DNA of 34,064 nucleotides from Oligoflexales bacterium (lineage in GTDB: Bacteria > Bdellovibrionota_B > Oligoflexia > Oligoflexales > RGVZ01): assembly GCA_947479535.1 (NCBI GenBank), contig CANJZQ010000023.1, positions 1-34,064 on the forward strand, in the 5' to 3' direction. The position numbers were made by a program, and so were the translations under genes. This document shows, one piece after another, positions 23,140-31,883 of the stretch; positions within the stretch are counted from its first letter, which is position 1; each line of letters opens with the position of its first letter. The notes below the pieces were generated by a model. It made no database searches. It had not been told where the DNA came from and saw only the letters and a list, made by a program, of their open reading frames with translations.

Positions 23140-24125
23140 GTAAACCCAACGAAACGCGCAATGATGGCGCCAGCCGGCTCGATTTTATCGATGCCGTCGA
23201 CGCTTTTTCCTGCCTGCCAAAAGTCCTTGTAGGCCGAACCCCTCTGCAGAGATCGTTTCAGCTGCCAGATCGACTTCAACGTGTAAAACATGCGCATCCA
23301 GTGCTTGGTGCGCGAGTTTTTGAGCAACCACCGCGCAACCGGACCAGCACGAAGGCCCATGCGCGCGATAAAGGGCGTGTTGATCACCGATACCGGCACT
23401 CCGCTGATCTTGTCGGTGGCCACAATGTCGGCGGACGTCGCCTTCAGGATCGCGTCTTTGTAGTCCTGGTGGGTCTTGCATTCGGTCGCAGCAATGAAAC
23501 GGGTCCCCATCTGAACCCCGGCGTAACCCATTTCCAGGGACCTGGCGAAGTCCTGTTCGTTGCCAATGCCTCCTGCGCAGATCAGGGGCTTGCCGAAATC
23601 ACGAAGCGTCTCCACGAGGCGTTCGGGGCTTTCCGCGCCCAGGTGCCCACCAGCGCGATTGTTCACACAGATGAGCCCGTCGATCCCGCCCTCAAGGGCC
23701 TTCTCAGCCCACTTCCGGTCGACGACATCGTGGTAGACGACTCCACCCAAGGGCTTCACCCGGTCAACCACCCAGCGTGGATTGCCGAGGGCTGTGATGA
23801 AAAAACGAACACCTTCCTCCAAGGCGATGTCCAACCAGGCCTTCATCCGGTCCTCGTAACGCTTGGACGATTTTTCAACCAGAAGGTTGAAGCCGACCGG
23901 TTTCGAGGTCAAGGTACGGATATGACGGATGCCCTCACGAAAATCCCATCCATGCACATAAACCAATGATATCGGCTGGATAATACCGATTCCGCCGGCC
24001 TCCGATGCGGCAGCAACGAGCTCTGGATTGCTGCAGGGGTACATGGCTCCGCAAATAATCGGGTAGGCTATCTTTGCATGACGGGTAAAATCAGTTTCAA
24101 GATTAACGGTTTTTTGGTCCAACAT
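23127..24125 (-). CDS. Nitronate monooxygenase / NAD(P)H-dependent flavin oxidoreductase family
   Basis: A 332-aa FMN-dependent TIM-barrel protein of the 2-nitropropane dioxygenase family. Seen features are YPIICGAMYPCSNPELVAAA and GGIGII at the N-terminus, VGFNLLVE, the NNRAGGHLG loop with the conserved catalytic-type histidine, and the phosphate-binding ICAGGIGN and MGYAGVQMGTRFIA motifs. Members oxidise alkyl nitronates or act as quinone or enoyl reductases, so the exact substrate is unknown. The start is doubtful. ATG 24125 gives a normal family N-terminus with only a distant GGGAG (11 nt). A far better Shine-Dalgarno and ATG lie 47 nt upstream but out of frame (see the next feature). The 3' end carries the eut terminator on the opposite strand. 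Confidence 0.85.
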   Translation of the reverse strand: MLDQKTVNLETDFTRHAKIAYPIICGAMYPCSNPELVAAASEAGGIGIIQPISLVYVHGWDFREGIRHIRTLTSKPVGFNLLVEKSSKRYEDRMKAWLDIALEEGVRFFITALGNPRWVVDRVKPLGGVVYHDVVDRKWAEKALEGGIDGLICVNNRAGGHLGAESPERLVETLRDFGKPLICAGGIGNEQDFARSLEMGYAGVQMGTRFIAATECKTHQDYKDAILKATSADIVATDKISGVPVSVINTPFIARMGLRAGPVARWLLKNSRTKHWMRMFYTLKSIWQLKRSLQRGSAYKDFWQAGKSVDGIDKIEPAGAIIARFVGFTKKG

Positions 24126-24172
24126 GGTTTGGTAGTCTCCCGTCCCCCGGACATTGAAGTTGGCGCAGTCAT
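24068..24172 (-). other. Out-of-frame 34-codon ORF with the best Shine-Dalgarno in the window
   Basis: AAAGGAGGT (minus strand, 24187-24179), a full match to the 16S anti-Shine-Dalgarno, lies 6 nt before an ATG at 24172. That frame runs 34 codons and stops at 24068, overlapping the flavoprotein start at 24125 in another frame. It may be a leader peptide coupled to the flavoprotein. Alternatively, a base may be missing from the G run at 24143-24147: one extra G would fuse the ATG into the flavoprotein frame. I cannot tell which. Confidence 0.4.
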
Positions 24173-24231
24173 CACGCCACCTCCTTTCCAGTGTACCGGG
24201 TCGGAAGCATTTTACGAGTACGAGGAATTTT

Positions 24232-26073
24232 ATGGCAAAGCCAACCAGACAAATCACGACCAGCAGCACTGCTGAATATTTTTCTAAAAACCTGCAGCAG
24301 GTTGGTTTTTCTTCTCCGACCAAGGCGGTTTTGACGACCGTCAAAGAGGCGCTGGACAACGCCCTTGATGCTTGTGAGGATCACGGAATTGCCCCCGATT
24401 TGAACGTCTCCGTGGAGAAAGTCGGCAATGGCTCTCTGAAGAACACCGATCGCATCCGGATACGGGTCGAGGACAATGGTCCTGGGATCGACCCTGGAGA
24501 CATTGCGAAGGTCTTTGGCGAATACCTGGCATCATCAAAATTTGGCAGGGGACGCTGTTCCCGCGGCCAACAAGGCATCGGCATTTCAGCGGCTACGACT
24601 TGGGCCATCCAGACCACGGCCAAGGGCGTCACCGTGACCACAAAAACCAAAGGCCAGAAAAAGGCCGTCAAGTGCCTGGTCGAAGTCGACATCAAACACA
24701 ACAAAGGCATCATCCGTGAAAAAGAAACCGTCGACTGGGACCGCCCTTCGGGGACTGCCGTCGAGTTCCTTATCGATGGCCGTGTTCAGCTCAATGGTGA
24801 AGCGGGCCTCGTAAATTATTTGCGGGGCAATGTCCTGGTGAACCCTCATATGAGCATCACCTACACCCTCCCCGAAAGTGGCACGACTAGAATCGAGCGG
24901 GTCACGAAAGATGTCCCGGAAATTCCTGAAGCCATCGAACCGCACCCGCACACAATGAAACTCGGGGAATTCATTTCCCACGCCCGGCTTTTTGGCAAAA
25001 TAAAAACTGCAAATTGGTTGAAACAAGGTTTCTCTCGCCTTAACGACAAGGCGATTGCCGAGATCTGGAAGCAACAAAAACTGGCAAAGGCACTTCTCGA
25101 TAAAAGTGCCGATGGACTGAATGAGAAAGATCTCAGCGGAATTTACGGGGCTATTCAAAACGCCCAGCTCCAACCGCCATCGACCCAATCGGTCATGTCC
25201 ATTGGTGAGGAAGCCCTGTCACTGAGCATCCAACGCCTTGGTGACGTCGATTTCTTTTCAGTCATCAGCCGCAAACCTTGCATCTGTGACTTCAAACCGG
25301 TTCAGATTGAGGTGGCCGTCGCACGATTGAAAGACCGCCGCGGGGAAGACCACGACGAACCGGTTCAGGTTCTGCGCTTTGCCAACCGTGTGCCCCTGCA
25401 GTTTGACAAGGCCGCCTGCGCCATTGTGAAGGCCATCACGACAGTCAACTGGCGGTCTTATGGGATCAAGCAGCCGCGCGATGCACTGCCCCAGGGTCCA
25501 TACATCGTGGCAGTCAGCATGGTTTCCCCTTTCATCAAGTTCAAGAACGCATCCAAAGAAACCATCGATGCCTCGGATGAACTCGTTGAGGAAATTCGGC
25601 GGGCATTGATGCAAGCCGGCCAGAAGCTATCCCGACACATCAACCGCGAAAGCCGCGCCAACGATCACGAAACGAAAATCGCCCACATCGAGCAGTTTGG
25701 TCCGATCCTGATCGACGGGCTCATTCGCCTGACCAAGGCAGATGAAAAACGCCGTGTGAACGCCACCGAAGGCCTGCGTAAGCTTTTGGGTCGCGATGCC
25801 ATTGACAGCGAAAAGGCCCTAAAGGTTGCCAAAGCGCAAAGCGAGGCCTTGGATGCAAAACGGCATCGGATCAAAATGTTCCGCGAAGAGGACCAGGAGA
25901 TGGAATCGCGCGAGGCACAGAAAATTGCCAATGCTGAGGCCGAAGCTGCAGCAGATGAGATGGCAGAAGACACCGATGGTGACGTTGCCGTCGTAACTTC
26001 GAAGGCGAAAGCCACAGCTAAAAACAAAATGAAACCCGCTGCCAAGCAGGTTAAAAAAACCGCCAAGAAGTAA
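24232..26073 (+). CDS. top6B: DNA topoisomerase VI subunit B
   Basis: The 613-aa ATPase subunit of a type IIB topoisomerase, which with Top6A makes ATP-dependent double-strand passages to relax and decatenate DNA. The GHKL fold is plain: N-box EALDNALDA (E39, N43), G1 box EDNGPGID at 80-87, and the ATP lid GRGRCSRGQQGIGISA at 105-120. The helix-two-turn-helix-like middle follows (~255-310), then a transducer with GPYIVAVSMVSPFIKFKNAS. Archaeal Top6B has about 530 residues. The excess is a C-terminal coiled-coil, acidic patch and lysine/alanine-rich tail (residues ~553-613). ATG 24232 is chosen for GAGGA 5 nt upstream; a frame from 24154 adds 26 unsupported residues. It is followed 12 nt later by top6A. 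Confidence 0.94.
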   Translation: MAKPTRQITTSSTAEYFSKNLQQVGFSSPTKAVLTTVKEALDNALDACEDHGIAPDLNVSVEKVGNGSLKNTDRIRIRVEDNGPGIDPGDIAKVFGEYLASSKFGRGRCSRGQQGIGISAATTWAIQTTAKGVTVTTKTKGQKKAVKCLVEVDIKHNKGIIREKETVDWDRPSGTAVEFLIDGRVQLNGEAGLVNYLRGNVLVNPHMSITYTLPESGTTRIERVTKDVPEIPEAIEPHPHTMKLGEFISHARLFGKIKTANWLKQGFSRLNDKAIAEIWKQQKLAKALLDKSADGLNEKDLSGIYGAIQNAQLQPPSTQSVMSIGEEALSLSIQRLGDVDFFSVISRKPCICDFKPVQIEVAVARLKDRRGEDHDEPVQVLRFANRVPLQFDKAACAIVKAITTVNWRSYGIKQPRDALPQGPYIVAVSMVSPFIKFKNASKETIDASDELVEEIRRALMQAGQKLSRHINRESRANDHETKIAHIEQFGPILIDGLIRLTKADEKRRVNATEGLRKLLGRDAIDSEKALKVAKAQSEALDAKRHRIKMFREEDQEMESREAQKIANAEAEAAADEMAEDTDGDVAVVTSKAKATAKNKMKPAAKQVKKTAKK

Positions 26074-26085
26074 CAGGAGTCATCC

Positions 26086-27267
26086 ATGGCCACACGCACG
26101 ACTGGCGGCAACCCGCACCGCAAGAGCAAAGAAGATAAAGTCATCTTGGAACACAGCCTTGAGCTGTGCGAAAAAATGCTGGCAGATCTTGAGAACGGCA
26201 GGCGCCCCAAGCTGACTGCGACGAAATGTGCCCTCGACAATTCCATCTACAACAGCAAAGTCGGCTTTCTCACGCCGGGATCCAAACGCGTCTCCACCGA
26301 GCTTAATGTCAGCTCTGTCAAAAAAATGTCGCGCGCCGTCTTCATGTTGGAAATTTTGCTGCGCAATATCGAGACCGGAAACGTCAACACCAAACGTGAG
26401 CTCTACTACATCAGCAAGGGCGAAGTTAAACACGGCAAAAGTCTGAAGGCTCTTGATTTTACTGATCAGGACGAATCCGATTCCGTGGTGGATTTCATCT
26501 GCGAAATGCTTGAATGCTACCGTGAAGAAATGAATTGCTTCGCCAACGACCGCGGTGGACAGACTTACAGCCAGAATCTTGTCGTGACGGAACGCATGCC
26601 GGACGGAACCGAGGCCGTGATCGACTTGTCCCAACTTGGAACGTCGCCGTTTCAGCCGAAAAACCGGCCACAGAACCTGACGCTCAAGGCAAAGAAAAAA
26701 ATCGACTTCTGCCTCGTCGTCGAGTCTGAAGGCACAGCAAATACTTTGGTGGCAAACGGCTTCGTAAAGCGGCACAACTCGATTGTCGTCGGTGCGCAAG
26801 GCGTCCCCTCAAACGCTGTACGCGGATGGGTCAAGCGCATTCAAGATCAGTTGGCGGTGCCGATCTACTTTTTCGGCGACCTTGACGCCTATACGATGCA
26901 AAACATCTTCCGGACGCTGAAGGCCGGATCCGCAGCCTCGTTGATCCGGAATTCAGATTTCTCGGCACCAGACGTGCGTTTTTTGGGGGTATTGCCTGAG
27001 GACATCAAAAAATACGACCTCAATGATTACCCGGTGAATGAGAGAGACCCGCAGGAAATTCGTGCCTTGAAAAAGGCGCGAGACGCCCTCGCAAACGACC
27101 CGTTCTTCAAGGATAAAAAGAACAAGGGGCTTGCCGAGATCCTGCACTGGCTGATCAACAACAAAAGGCGCTGTGAACAGCAGGCCTTTTATTCGGTTGA
27201 TCCCCGCGACCCGCAAATGGCCGAAAAGATCATCCTCGAAAAGATCGCAAAGGGACATTACGTTTGA
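26086..27267 (+). CDS. top6A: DNA topoisomerase VI subunit A (Spo11-like)
   Basis: The 393-aa DNA-cleaving subunit of topoisomerase VI, homologous to Spo11. The winged-helix (CAP-like) domain carries the catalytic tyrosine in TKRELYYIS, either Tyr107 or Tyr108. The Toprim domain holds VVESEG with E213 as the metal ligand and the DxD pair in GDLDAYTM (D265, D267). The Mg2+ site and active tyrosine are thus intact, so the enzyme should be active. AGGAG lies 6 nt before ATG 26086, and the stop overlaps the mfd TTG by 4 nt. Length is close to archaeal Top6A (~370-390). Confidence 0.95.
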   Translation: MATRTTGGNPHRKSKEDKVILEHSLELCEKMLADLENGRRPKLTATKCALDNSIYNSKVGFLTPGSKRVSTELNVSSVKKMSRAVFMLEILLRNIETGNVNTKRELYYISKGEVKHGKSLKALDFTDQDESDSVVDFICEMLECYREEMNCFANDRGGQTYSQNLVVTERMPDGTEAVIDLSQLGTSPFQPKNRPQNLTLKAKKKIDFCLVVESEGTANTLVANGFVKRHNSIVVGAQGVPSNAVRGWVKRIQDQLAVPIYFFGDLDAYTMQNIFRTLKAGSAASLIRNSDFSAPDVRFLGVLPEDIKKYDLNDYPVNERDPQEIRALKKARDALANDPFFKDKKNKGLAEILHWLINNKRRCEQQAFYSVDPRDPQMAEKIILEKIAKGHYV

Positions 27268-30200
27268 CCGCAATCTACGGCCTTCGCTCGTTTTTGACTC
27301 ATGCAGAAATGGGCCTTGCCCCCGCCTCTGAATCTCGGGGCGTGGTCCCCTCGCGCGCTCCCATCGTTCAGGTTACCGGGGCGTCGGACAGTTTGATCCA
27401 ACTGGCCGTCCTCGGTCTTGTTTGTCACCACCCGAAAAACCGGCGACTGATCGTTGTCTTGCCGGAATCAAAGGACGTCAGCCAGTGGTCTCAATTCCTG
27501 GACCAGGCCGTCGCGGCACTCAACACAAAGAGAGAAACCAGTTCATCAGCCAGGCTACGGGCGGCAGTTCTGCCATATTTCTCGGGCTGGGGTGCAGATC
27601 GCTACATCAATCCAGACCTGTCGCGTCGCCAAAGGGTCTACGCGATGGACCTGCTTGCCCGGACAGAGGTGCCTTCGATCCTTATCACAACCCTTCAGGC
27701 CCTTGCCCAAGCGACCATCTCACCCGGGGAGTTCAGGGAGGCCACGGTTGAATTAAAGCTCAATCAGGAGGTCGACCAGGACGAGCTTTTCAGCAAACTC
27801 GATGACCTTGGTTACCGCAAGGTTCATTCCGTCGAGGAAGAGGGCACCTACGCACCGCGTGGGGCCATTATCGACATCTATCCACCAAACGAAGATAGCC
27901 CTGCGCGCCTTGAATTTTTGGGCGACACCATCGTTTCTATGCGTCACTTTGATGCGAAGGACCAAAAATCGACGGGCTCGATGACTTCCTTGATTATCCG
28001 TCCCACTGCGGAATTCACGACACCAGCAAACAAAAAACGAGAACAAACTCAGGACCTGTACAACTGCCTTATTGAGCAGTCGGTGGAGGCAAGTGACCGT
28101 GATGGAATCATGCAAAGCTTTGGTTTGGGCATAAGGCCCTCGGGCTTTGACATGTTTGCTCCACTGATGCGACGAAACCGGCGCGCGACGGCCATTGACT
28201 ACATTCAGCCCGATGATCTCCTCGTCTTCCCGCGCCCACGCAGCAGTTGCCATGCATCGTACAAGGATTTTCTAGAGGAAATCGATGAGTCCTGGAAACG
28301 CGACATCGAAGCCAAACGCCCATCCATGGAGCCCGGACAGCATTTTACGGCGCTCGAAAAAATGTCTTTTGAAAATTCATCCCTGATTGAATTTGGAAAT
28401 CCATTTTCTGATCCTGCGGCGACAAACCTGCGTTTTGAAGCACGCATGGTCTTGGAAGGCTCACCGGTTTTCTCAAAGGAAAATCCTGTAGAACTTTTTG
28501 ACCAGTGGGTGGATGCCATTCGCTCAGTTCTGAAAAAAGAGGAAGGATCTGTTGCCATCCTGGCACACCACGAGGAGCAGCTCGACCGGATTTCAAACCT
28601 TCTAAGCCACCGGGGGCTTGCCCCCCAACGTCGTGAATCACTGCTTCGCGATATCCTTGCCGGGAAAACGGAATCTGGCAGCATCGCCCTGGGCCTGGGG
28701 GACATCCAGTCACATGTCTGGCTACAAGACACCAACACCCTGGTCCTTCCGGAACATGCCCTCTTTGGGGTGAAAAAACGCCGGCCAAAACCGCCGTCCG
28801 CCAAACTTCAAAACTACTTGAGTTCATTCCGGGATTTAAAGCCGGGCGATCTGGTGGTTCACGTCCAGCATGGAATCGGGCGCTACACGGGCATGATGAC
28901 GATGAACGTTGCCGGCCTGACCAATGACTTTCTAGTGATTGAATATTCTGGAAACGACAAGATCTACATGCCGGTAGACCGTCTGAATCTCCTGCAGCGC
29001 TATAGCTCTGGTGGTGAGGGTGGCCGGGGCACCGTGGACCGTCTTGGTGGCCAAGTATGGGAAAAGAAAAAATCCCGCATCAAGTCAGAAATTAAGGATA
29101 TGGCGGAATCGCTCCTTAAACTTCAGGCCGCCCGTGAACTCGCGGGGGCTCATCGTTACAACCCCCCCGGAGACGACTACTTTAAGCTCGAAGCCGAGTT
29201 TCCTTATGAGGAAACAGAAGACCAGCAAAAAGCCATCGATGATGTTTTTGCAGACATTGTTGGTGAGAAATCAATGGACCGTCTGATTTGTGGCGATGTT
29301 GGATTCGGAAAAACCGAAGTGGCCCTGCGTGCTGCCATGAGAGCCGTCCTTGAAGGCGACCAGGTTCTGGTTCTGGTGCCGACGACGGTCCTTTGTTACC
29401 AGCACTTCAGGACATTTTCCGATCGCCTCTCCCGCCATGGGGTAAAGGTCGGTCAGGTGAATCGCTTTGTTGACGCCAAGACGACAAAGGCCAATCTTGA
29501 TGCACTCTCCCGTGGCGACCTCGATATTCTTGTCGGGACACACCGGCTGCTTTCCAAAGACATAAAACCAAAACGACTTGGATTGCTGGTCATTGATGAA
29601 GAGCAACGCTTTGGTGTTGTTCACAAGGAAAAGCTAAAGCAATTGCGAGCCAACGCGCACGTCCTGACTCTGACCGCGACACCGATTCCGCGAACCCTTC
29701 ACATGTCGATGCTTGGCCTTCGGGACATTTCGATCATTGCGACTCCGCCGCAAGAGCGACTGTCCGTAAAAACTTACATCTGCCGCTTTGACGAAAGCCT
29801 CATCCGCGATGCGATTTTGAACGAGGTGGCCCGTGGCGGACAAGTCTTCTTCCTGCACAACCGGGTTGAAGACATCGAAGAAATGCGCCTTTTCATCAAG
29901 AGCCTTGTGCCCGGTATCGATGTCCGGACCGCCCACGGACAAATGAAGGAGCACCAGCTTGAAGAGGTCATCATTGATTTTATGGAGCAGAAATTTCCCG
30001 TACTGATTTGCACGACAATCATTGAGTCTGGCATTGACATGCCAAACGTTAATACCCTGATCGTCAATCGTGCGGAAAATTTTGGATTGGCCCAACTCTA
30101 CCAGATCCGCGGACGGGTAGGCCGTTCTTCGATGCAAGCCTACGCCTATTTCCTGACTGCCGCGGAAGACACGCTGACGGATGAAGCCAAAAAGCGCCTC

Positions 30201-30869
30201 GAAGTTCTCAGCGCACATCAGGAACTTGGAGCGGGCTTTCAGATTGCCAGCTATGACCTTGAAATCCGCGGGGCCGGGAACCTTCTCGGCGGCGACCAAT
30301 CAGGAAAAATCAGCGAAATTGGCCTGGAGCTGTACACGGACATGCTGGAAACTGCGATTGCCGAGCTGCGCGGGCAGGAGGTCGTTGAAAAAATCGACAC
30401 GGAAATAAAGCTTCCGGTTACCGCATTAATTCCGGCAACTTATATTGAAGCCGAAAACCTGCGCCTGCCACTGTACAAGTCACTGTTCTCTGCCGGCACC
30501 GAGGAAGATCTCCTGCGTCTGAAACGGGAGACTGTAGACCGGTTCGGTCCACTACCTGATGATCTAGCCCGCCTCTTCCGTGTTGCCACCTTGAAGCGGT
30601 GCCTGTCCCAAGCCAAGATGACCTCTCTGGCTGTCGGTGGGCGAAACTTCTACGAACTCAAATTTGGTACCCTGAACGAGGCCCAGATTGATACCATTTT
30701 GGATGCAGTCCGAACTCATCCCGACAAGTACCGGCTGACCCCCGACGGGAAACTATACCTTTATGCCCAGACTTTCGCCCAGCCGGCACCTGCACAGCAG
30801 GACCAAATGATCGCGGAACTGGTAACATTAGTGGATCCGTTGGCAGAAGCCATCTCGCAGAGGAACTAA
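27264..30869 (+). CDS. mfd: Transcription-repair coupling factor
   Basis: A 1201-aa SF2 translocase (E. coli Mfd has 1148). It removes stalled RNA polymerase from lesions and recruits UvrA. The N-terminal UvrB-like module lies in about 1-370, with LPYFSGWGADRYINPDLSRRQRV and the D1b/D2 region. A CarD-like RNA polymerase-interaction domain (PGDLVVHVQHGIGRYTG) lies near 527-580. Helicase motif I GDVGFGKTE starts near 677, the DEEQ box near 778, and the C-terminal motifs TTIIESGIDMPNVNTLIV and QIRGRVGR follow, then the TRCF C-terminal domain. The start TTG 27264 overlaps the top6A stop (TTGA); no strong Shine-Dalgarno is seen and a later ATG at 27312 is possible. It probably shares a transcript with topoisomerase VI. 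Confidence 0.96.
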   Translation: MTAIYGLRSFLTHAEMGLAPASESRGVVPSRAPIVQVTGASDSLIQLAVLGLVCHHPKNRRLIVVLPESKDVSQWSQFLDQAVAALNTKRETSSSARLRAAVLPYFSGWGADRYINPDLSRRQRVYAMDLLARTEVPSILITTLQALAQATISPGEFREATVELKLNQEVDQDELFSKLDDLGYRKVHSVEEEGTYAPRGAIIDIYPPNEDSPARLEFLGDTIVSMRHFDAKDQKSTGSMTSLIIRPTAEFTTPANKKREQTQDLYNCLIEQSVEASDRDGIMQSFGLGIRPSGFDMFAPLMRRNRRATAIDYIQPDDLLVFPRPRSSCHASYKDFLEEIDESWKRDIEAKRPSMEPGQHFTALEKMSFENSSLIEFGNPFSDPAATNLRFEARMVLEGSPVFSKENPVELFDQWVDAIRSVLKKEEGSVAILAHHEEQLDRISNLLSHRGLAPQRRESLLRDILAGKTESGSIALGLGDIQSHVWLQDTNTLVLPEHALFGVKKRRPKPPSAKLQNYLSSFRDLKPGDLVVHVQHGIGRYTGMMTMNVAGLTNDFLVIEYSGNDKIYMPVDRLNLLQRYSSGGEGGRGTVDRLGGQVWEKKKSRIKSEIKDMAESLLKLQAARELAGAHRYNPPGDDYFKLEAEFPYEETEDQQKAIDDVFADIVGEKSMDRLICGDVGFGKTEVALRAAMRAVLEGDQVLVLVPTTVLCYQHFRTFSDRLSRHGVKVGQVNRFVDAKTTKANLDALSRGDLDILVGTHRLLSKDIKPKRLGLLVIDEEQRFGVVHKEKLKQLRANAHVLTLTATPIPRTLHMSMLGLRDISIIATPPQERLSVKTYICRFDESLIRDAILNEVARGGQVFFLHNRVEDIEEMRLFIKSLVPGIDVRTAHGQMKEHQLEEVIIDFMEQKFPVLICTTIIESGIDMPNVNTLIVNRAENFGLAQLYQIRGRVGRSSMQAYAYFLTAAEDTLTDEAKKRLEVLSAHQELGAGFQIASYDLEIRGAGNLLGGDQSGKISEIGLELYTDMLETAIAELRGQEVVEKIDTEIKLPVTALIPATYIEAENLRLPLYKSLFSAGTEEDLLRLKRETVDRFGPLPDDLARLFRVATLKRCLSQAKMTSLAVGGRNFYELKFGTLNEAQIDTILDAVRTHPDKYRLTPDGKLYLYAQTFAQPAPAQQDQMIAELVTLVDPLAEAISQRN

Positions 30870-30872
30870 CCC

Positions 30873-31883
30873 ATGACCGGAAGCCCCATGAAGCGACGCC
30901 TGATCACTGGCGGCATTTGTTTTACCGGGGGAGTGGCGGTGTGGCTTGCCATCAACGGTCACAAAATTTCTGAAGTGAGGGATCGCGACATCCCCTCCTT
31001 TGACAACCTCGATCGCGGATCGATTCTGGTCGAGGTTGCAGACACGCCGATCAATAGCGATGACCTTGAGTGGGAATACAACCTTCATACCAAGGGAATG
31101 ACCGGAGCCGGCGAAATGACGCCCATCCCGGATTTGGGCAGCAAGTTGGAGAAGGAACTAAGCCCACTCAAACAAAGCCTTTTGGCTGGAATGATCGAGC
31201 GCAAACTACTGTTTAAGTACCTCCAGCAAGACCGTAAATTTGACTTGGAAGACCCTTCACGTTTCACATCCTGCCTTAAGGAATGGCAGGTTGCCTTGGA
31301 ATCAAGCCCGGAACTTTTCCAGTCAAATCACTCAAAAGAATTGCTCAAGAATCGCCTTTGCGAGCGTTCCATCATCCTTCAATACACTGAAGCCAGAATC
31401 TTTCCCTTGGCTGTGGCCACCGATGCGCAAATCACCGAATACTATAAAAATCATCAGCCCGAATTCAGATATCCACCCCGGGCAACAATACACCAGGTGG
31501 TTTTAGCCGACGAACCAACCGCTAAAAAGATCAAGCGAGAAATCAACCAGCACAACTTTCAAGCCATGGCCCGACAGCACTCCATCACGCCGGAAGGCGC
31601 GAGCGATGGTGGGAAGGTTGGACCTTTTGCAAAGGGCGAAGTCCCTGCTGTTTTTGACGTGTCATTTGAGATGCAACCAGGTCAAATCAGTGAGATTCTG
31701 AAGTCGACATACGGATTCCACATAATTATGCTCCAAGACAAGCGGCCGAGGCACGAGCTAAGTCTCAAAGAAGCCACCCCGAAAATCCGGGCCATCGTGA
31801 CCGCGAAACGCAAGGAAGAGGAATACCGAAAATGGCTCGAGGCCGCACTCAACGCAATTCCAATCACATCCCCTCGATCATAA
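30873..31883 (+). CDS. PpiC-type peptidyl-prolyl cis-trans isomerase, membrane-anchored
   Basis: A 336-aa periplasmic parvulin. The N-terminus MTGSPMKRRLITGGICFTGGVAVWLAI is a positively charged hydrophobic anchor or signal. A helical SurA-N-like chaperone region spans ~45-170. The PpiC domain lies at about 197-290: IHQVVLADEPTAKKI, a GGKVGPFAKGEVPAVFDVSFEMQPGQISEILKSTYGFHII stretch and a final helix, close to the canonical parvulin pattern. It likely helps outer-membrane or secreted proteins fold. GAGG lies 9 nt before ATG 30873, and the mfd stop is 3 nt upstream. An internal ATG at 30888 (MKRRL) would also give a normal signal. The next gene overlaps its 3' end by 52 nt. Confidence 0.88.
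   Translation: MTGSPMKRRLITGGICFTGGVAVWLAINGHKISEVRDRDIPSFDNLDRGSILVEVADTPINSDDLEWEYNLHTKGMTGAGEMTPIPDLGSKLEKELSPLKQSLLAGMIERKLLFKYLQQDRKFDLEDPSRFTSCLKEWQVALESSPELFQSNHSKELLKNRLCERSIILQYTEARIFPLAVATDAQITEYYKNHQPEFRYPPRATIHQVVLADEPTAKKIKREINQHNFQAMARQHSITPEGASDGGKVGPFAKGEVPAVFDVSFEMQPGQISEILKSTYGFHIIMLQDKRPRHELSLKEATPKIRAIVTAKRKEEEYRKWLEAALNAIPITSPRS

Noticed and set aside
24154-24231. 26-residue N-terminal extension of Top6B
   Set aside because: ATG 24232 has a good GAGGA site at 5-nt spacing and gives the typical Top6B opening; the extension has no support.
24126-24359. N-terminal extension of the flavoprotein to 410 residues
   Set aside because: The extra 78 residues are antisense to the start of top6B, have no family match, and precede a normal family N-terminus at 24125.
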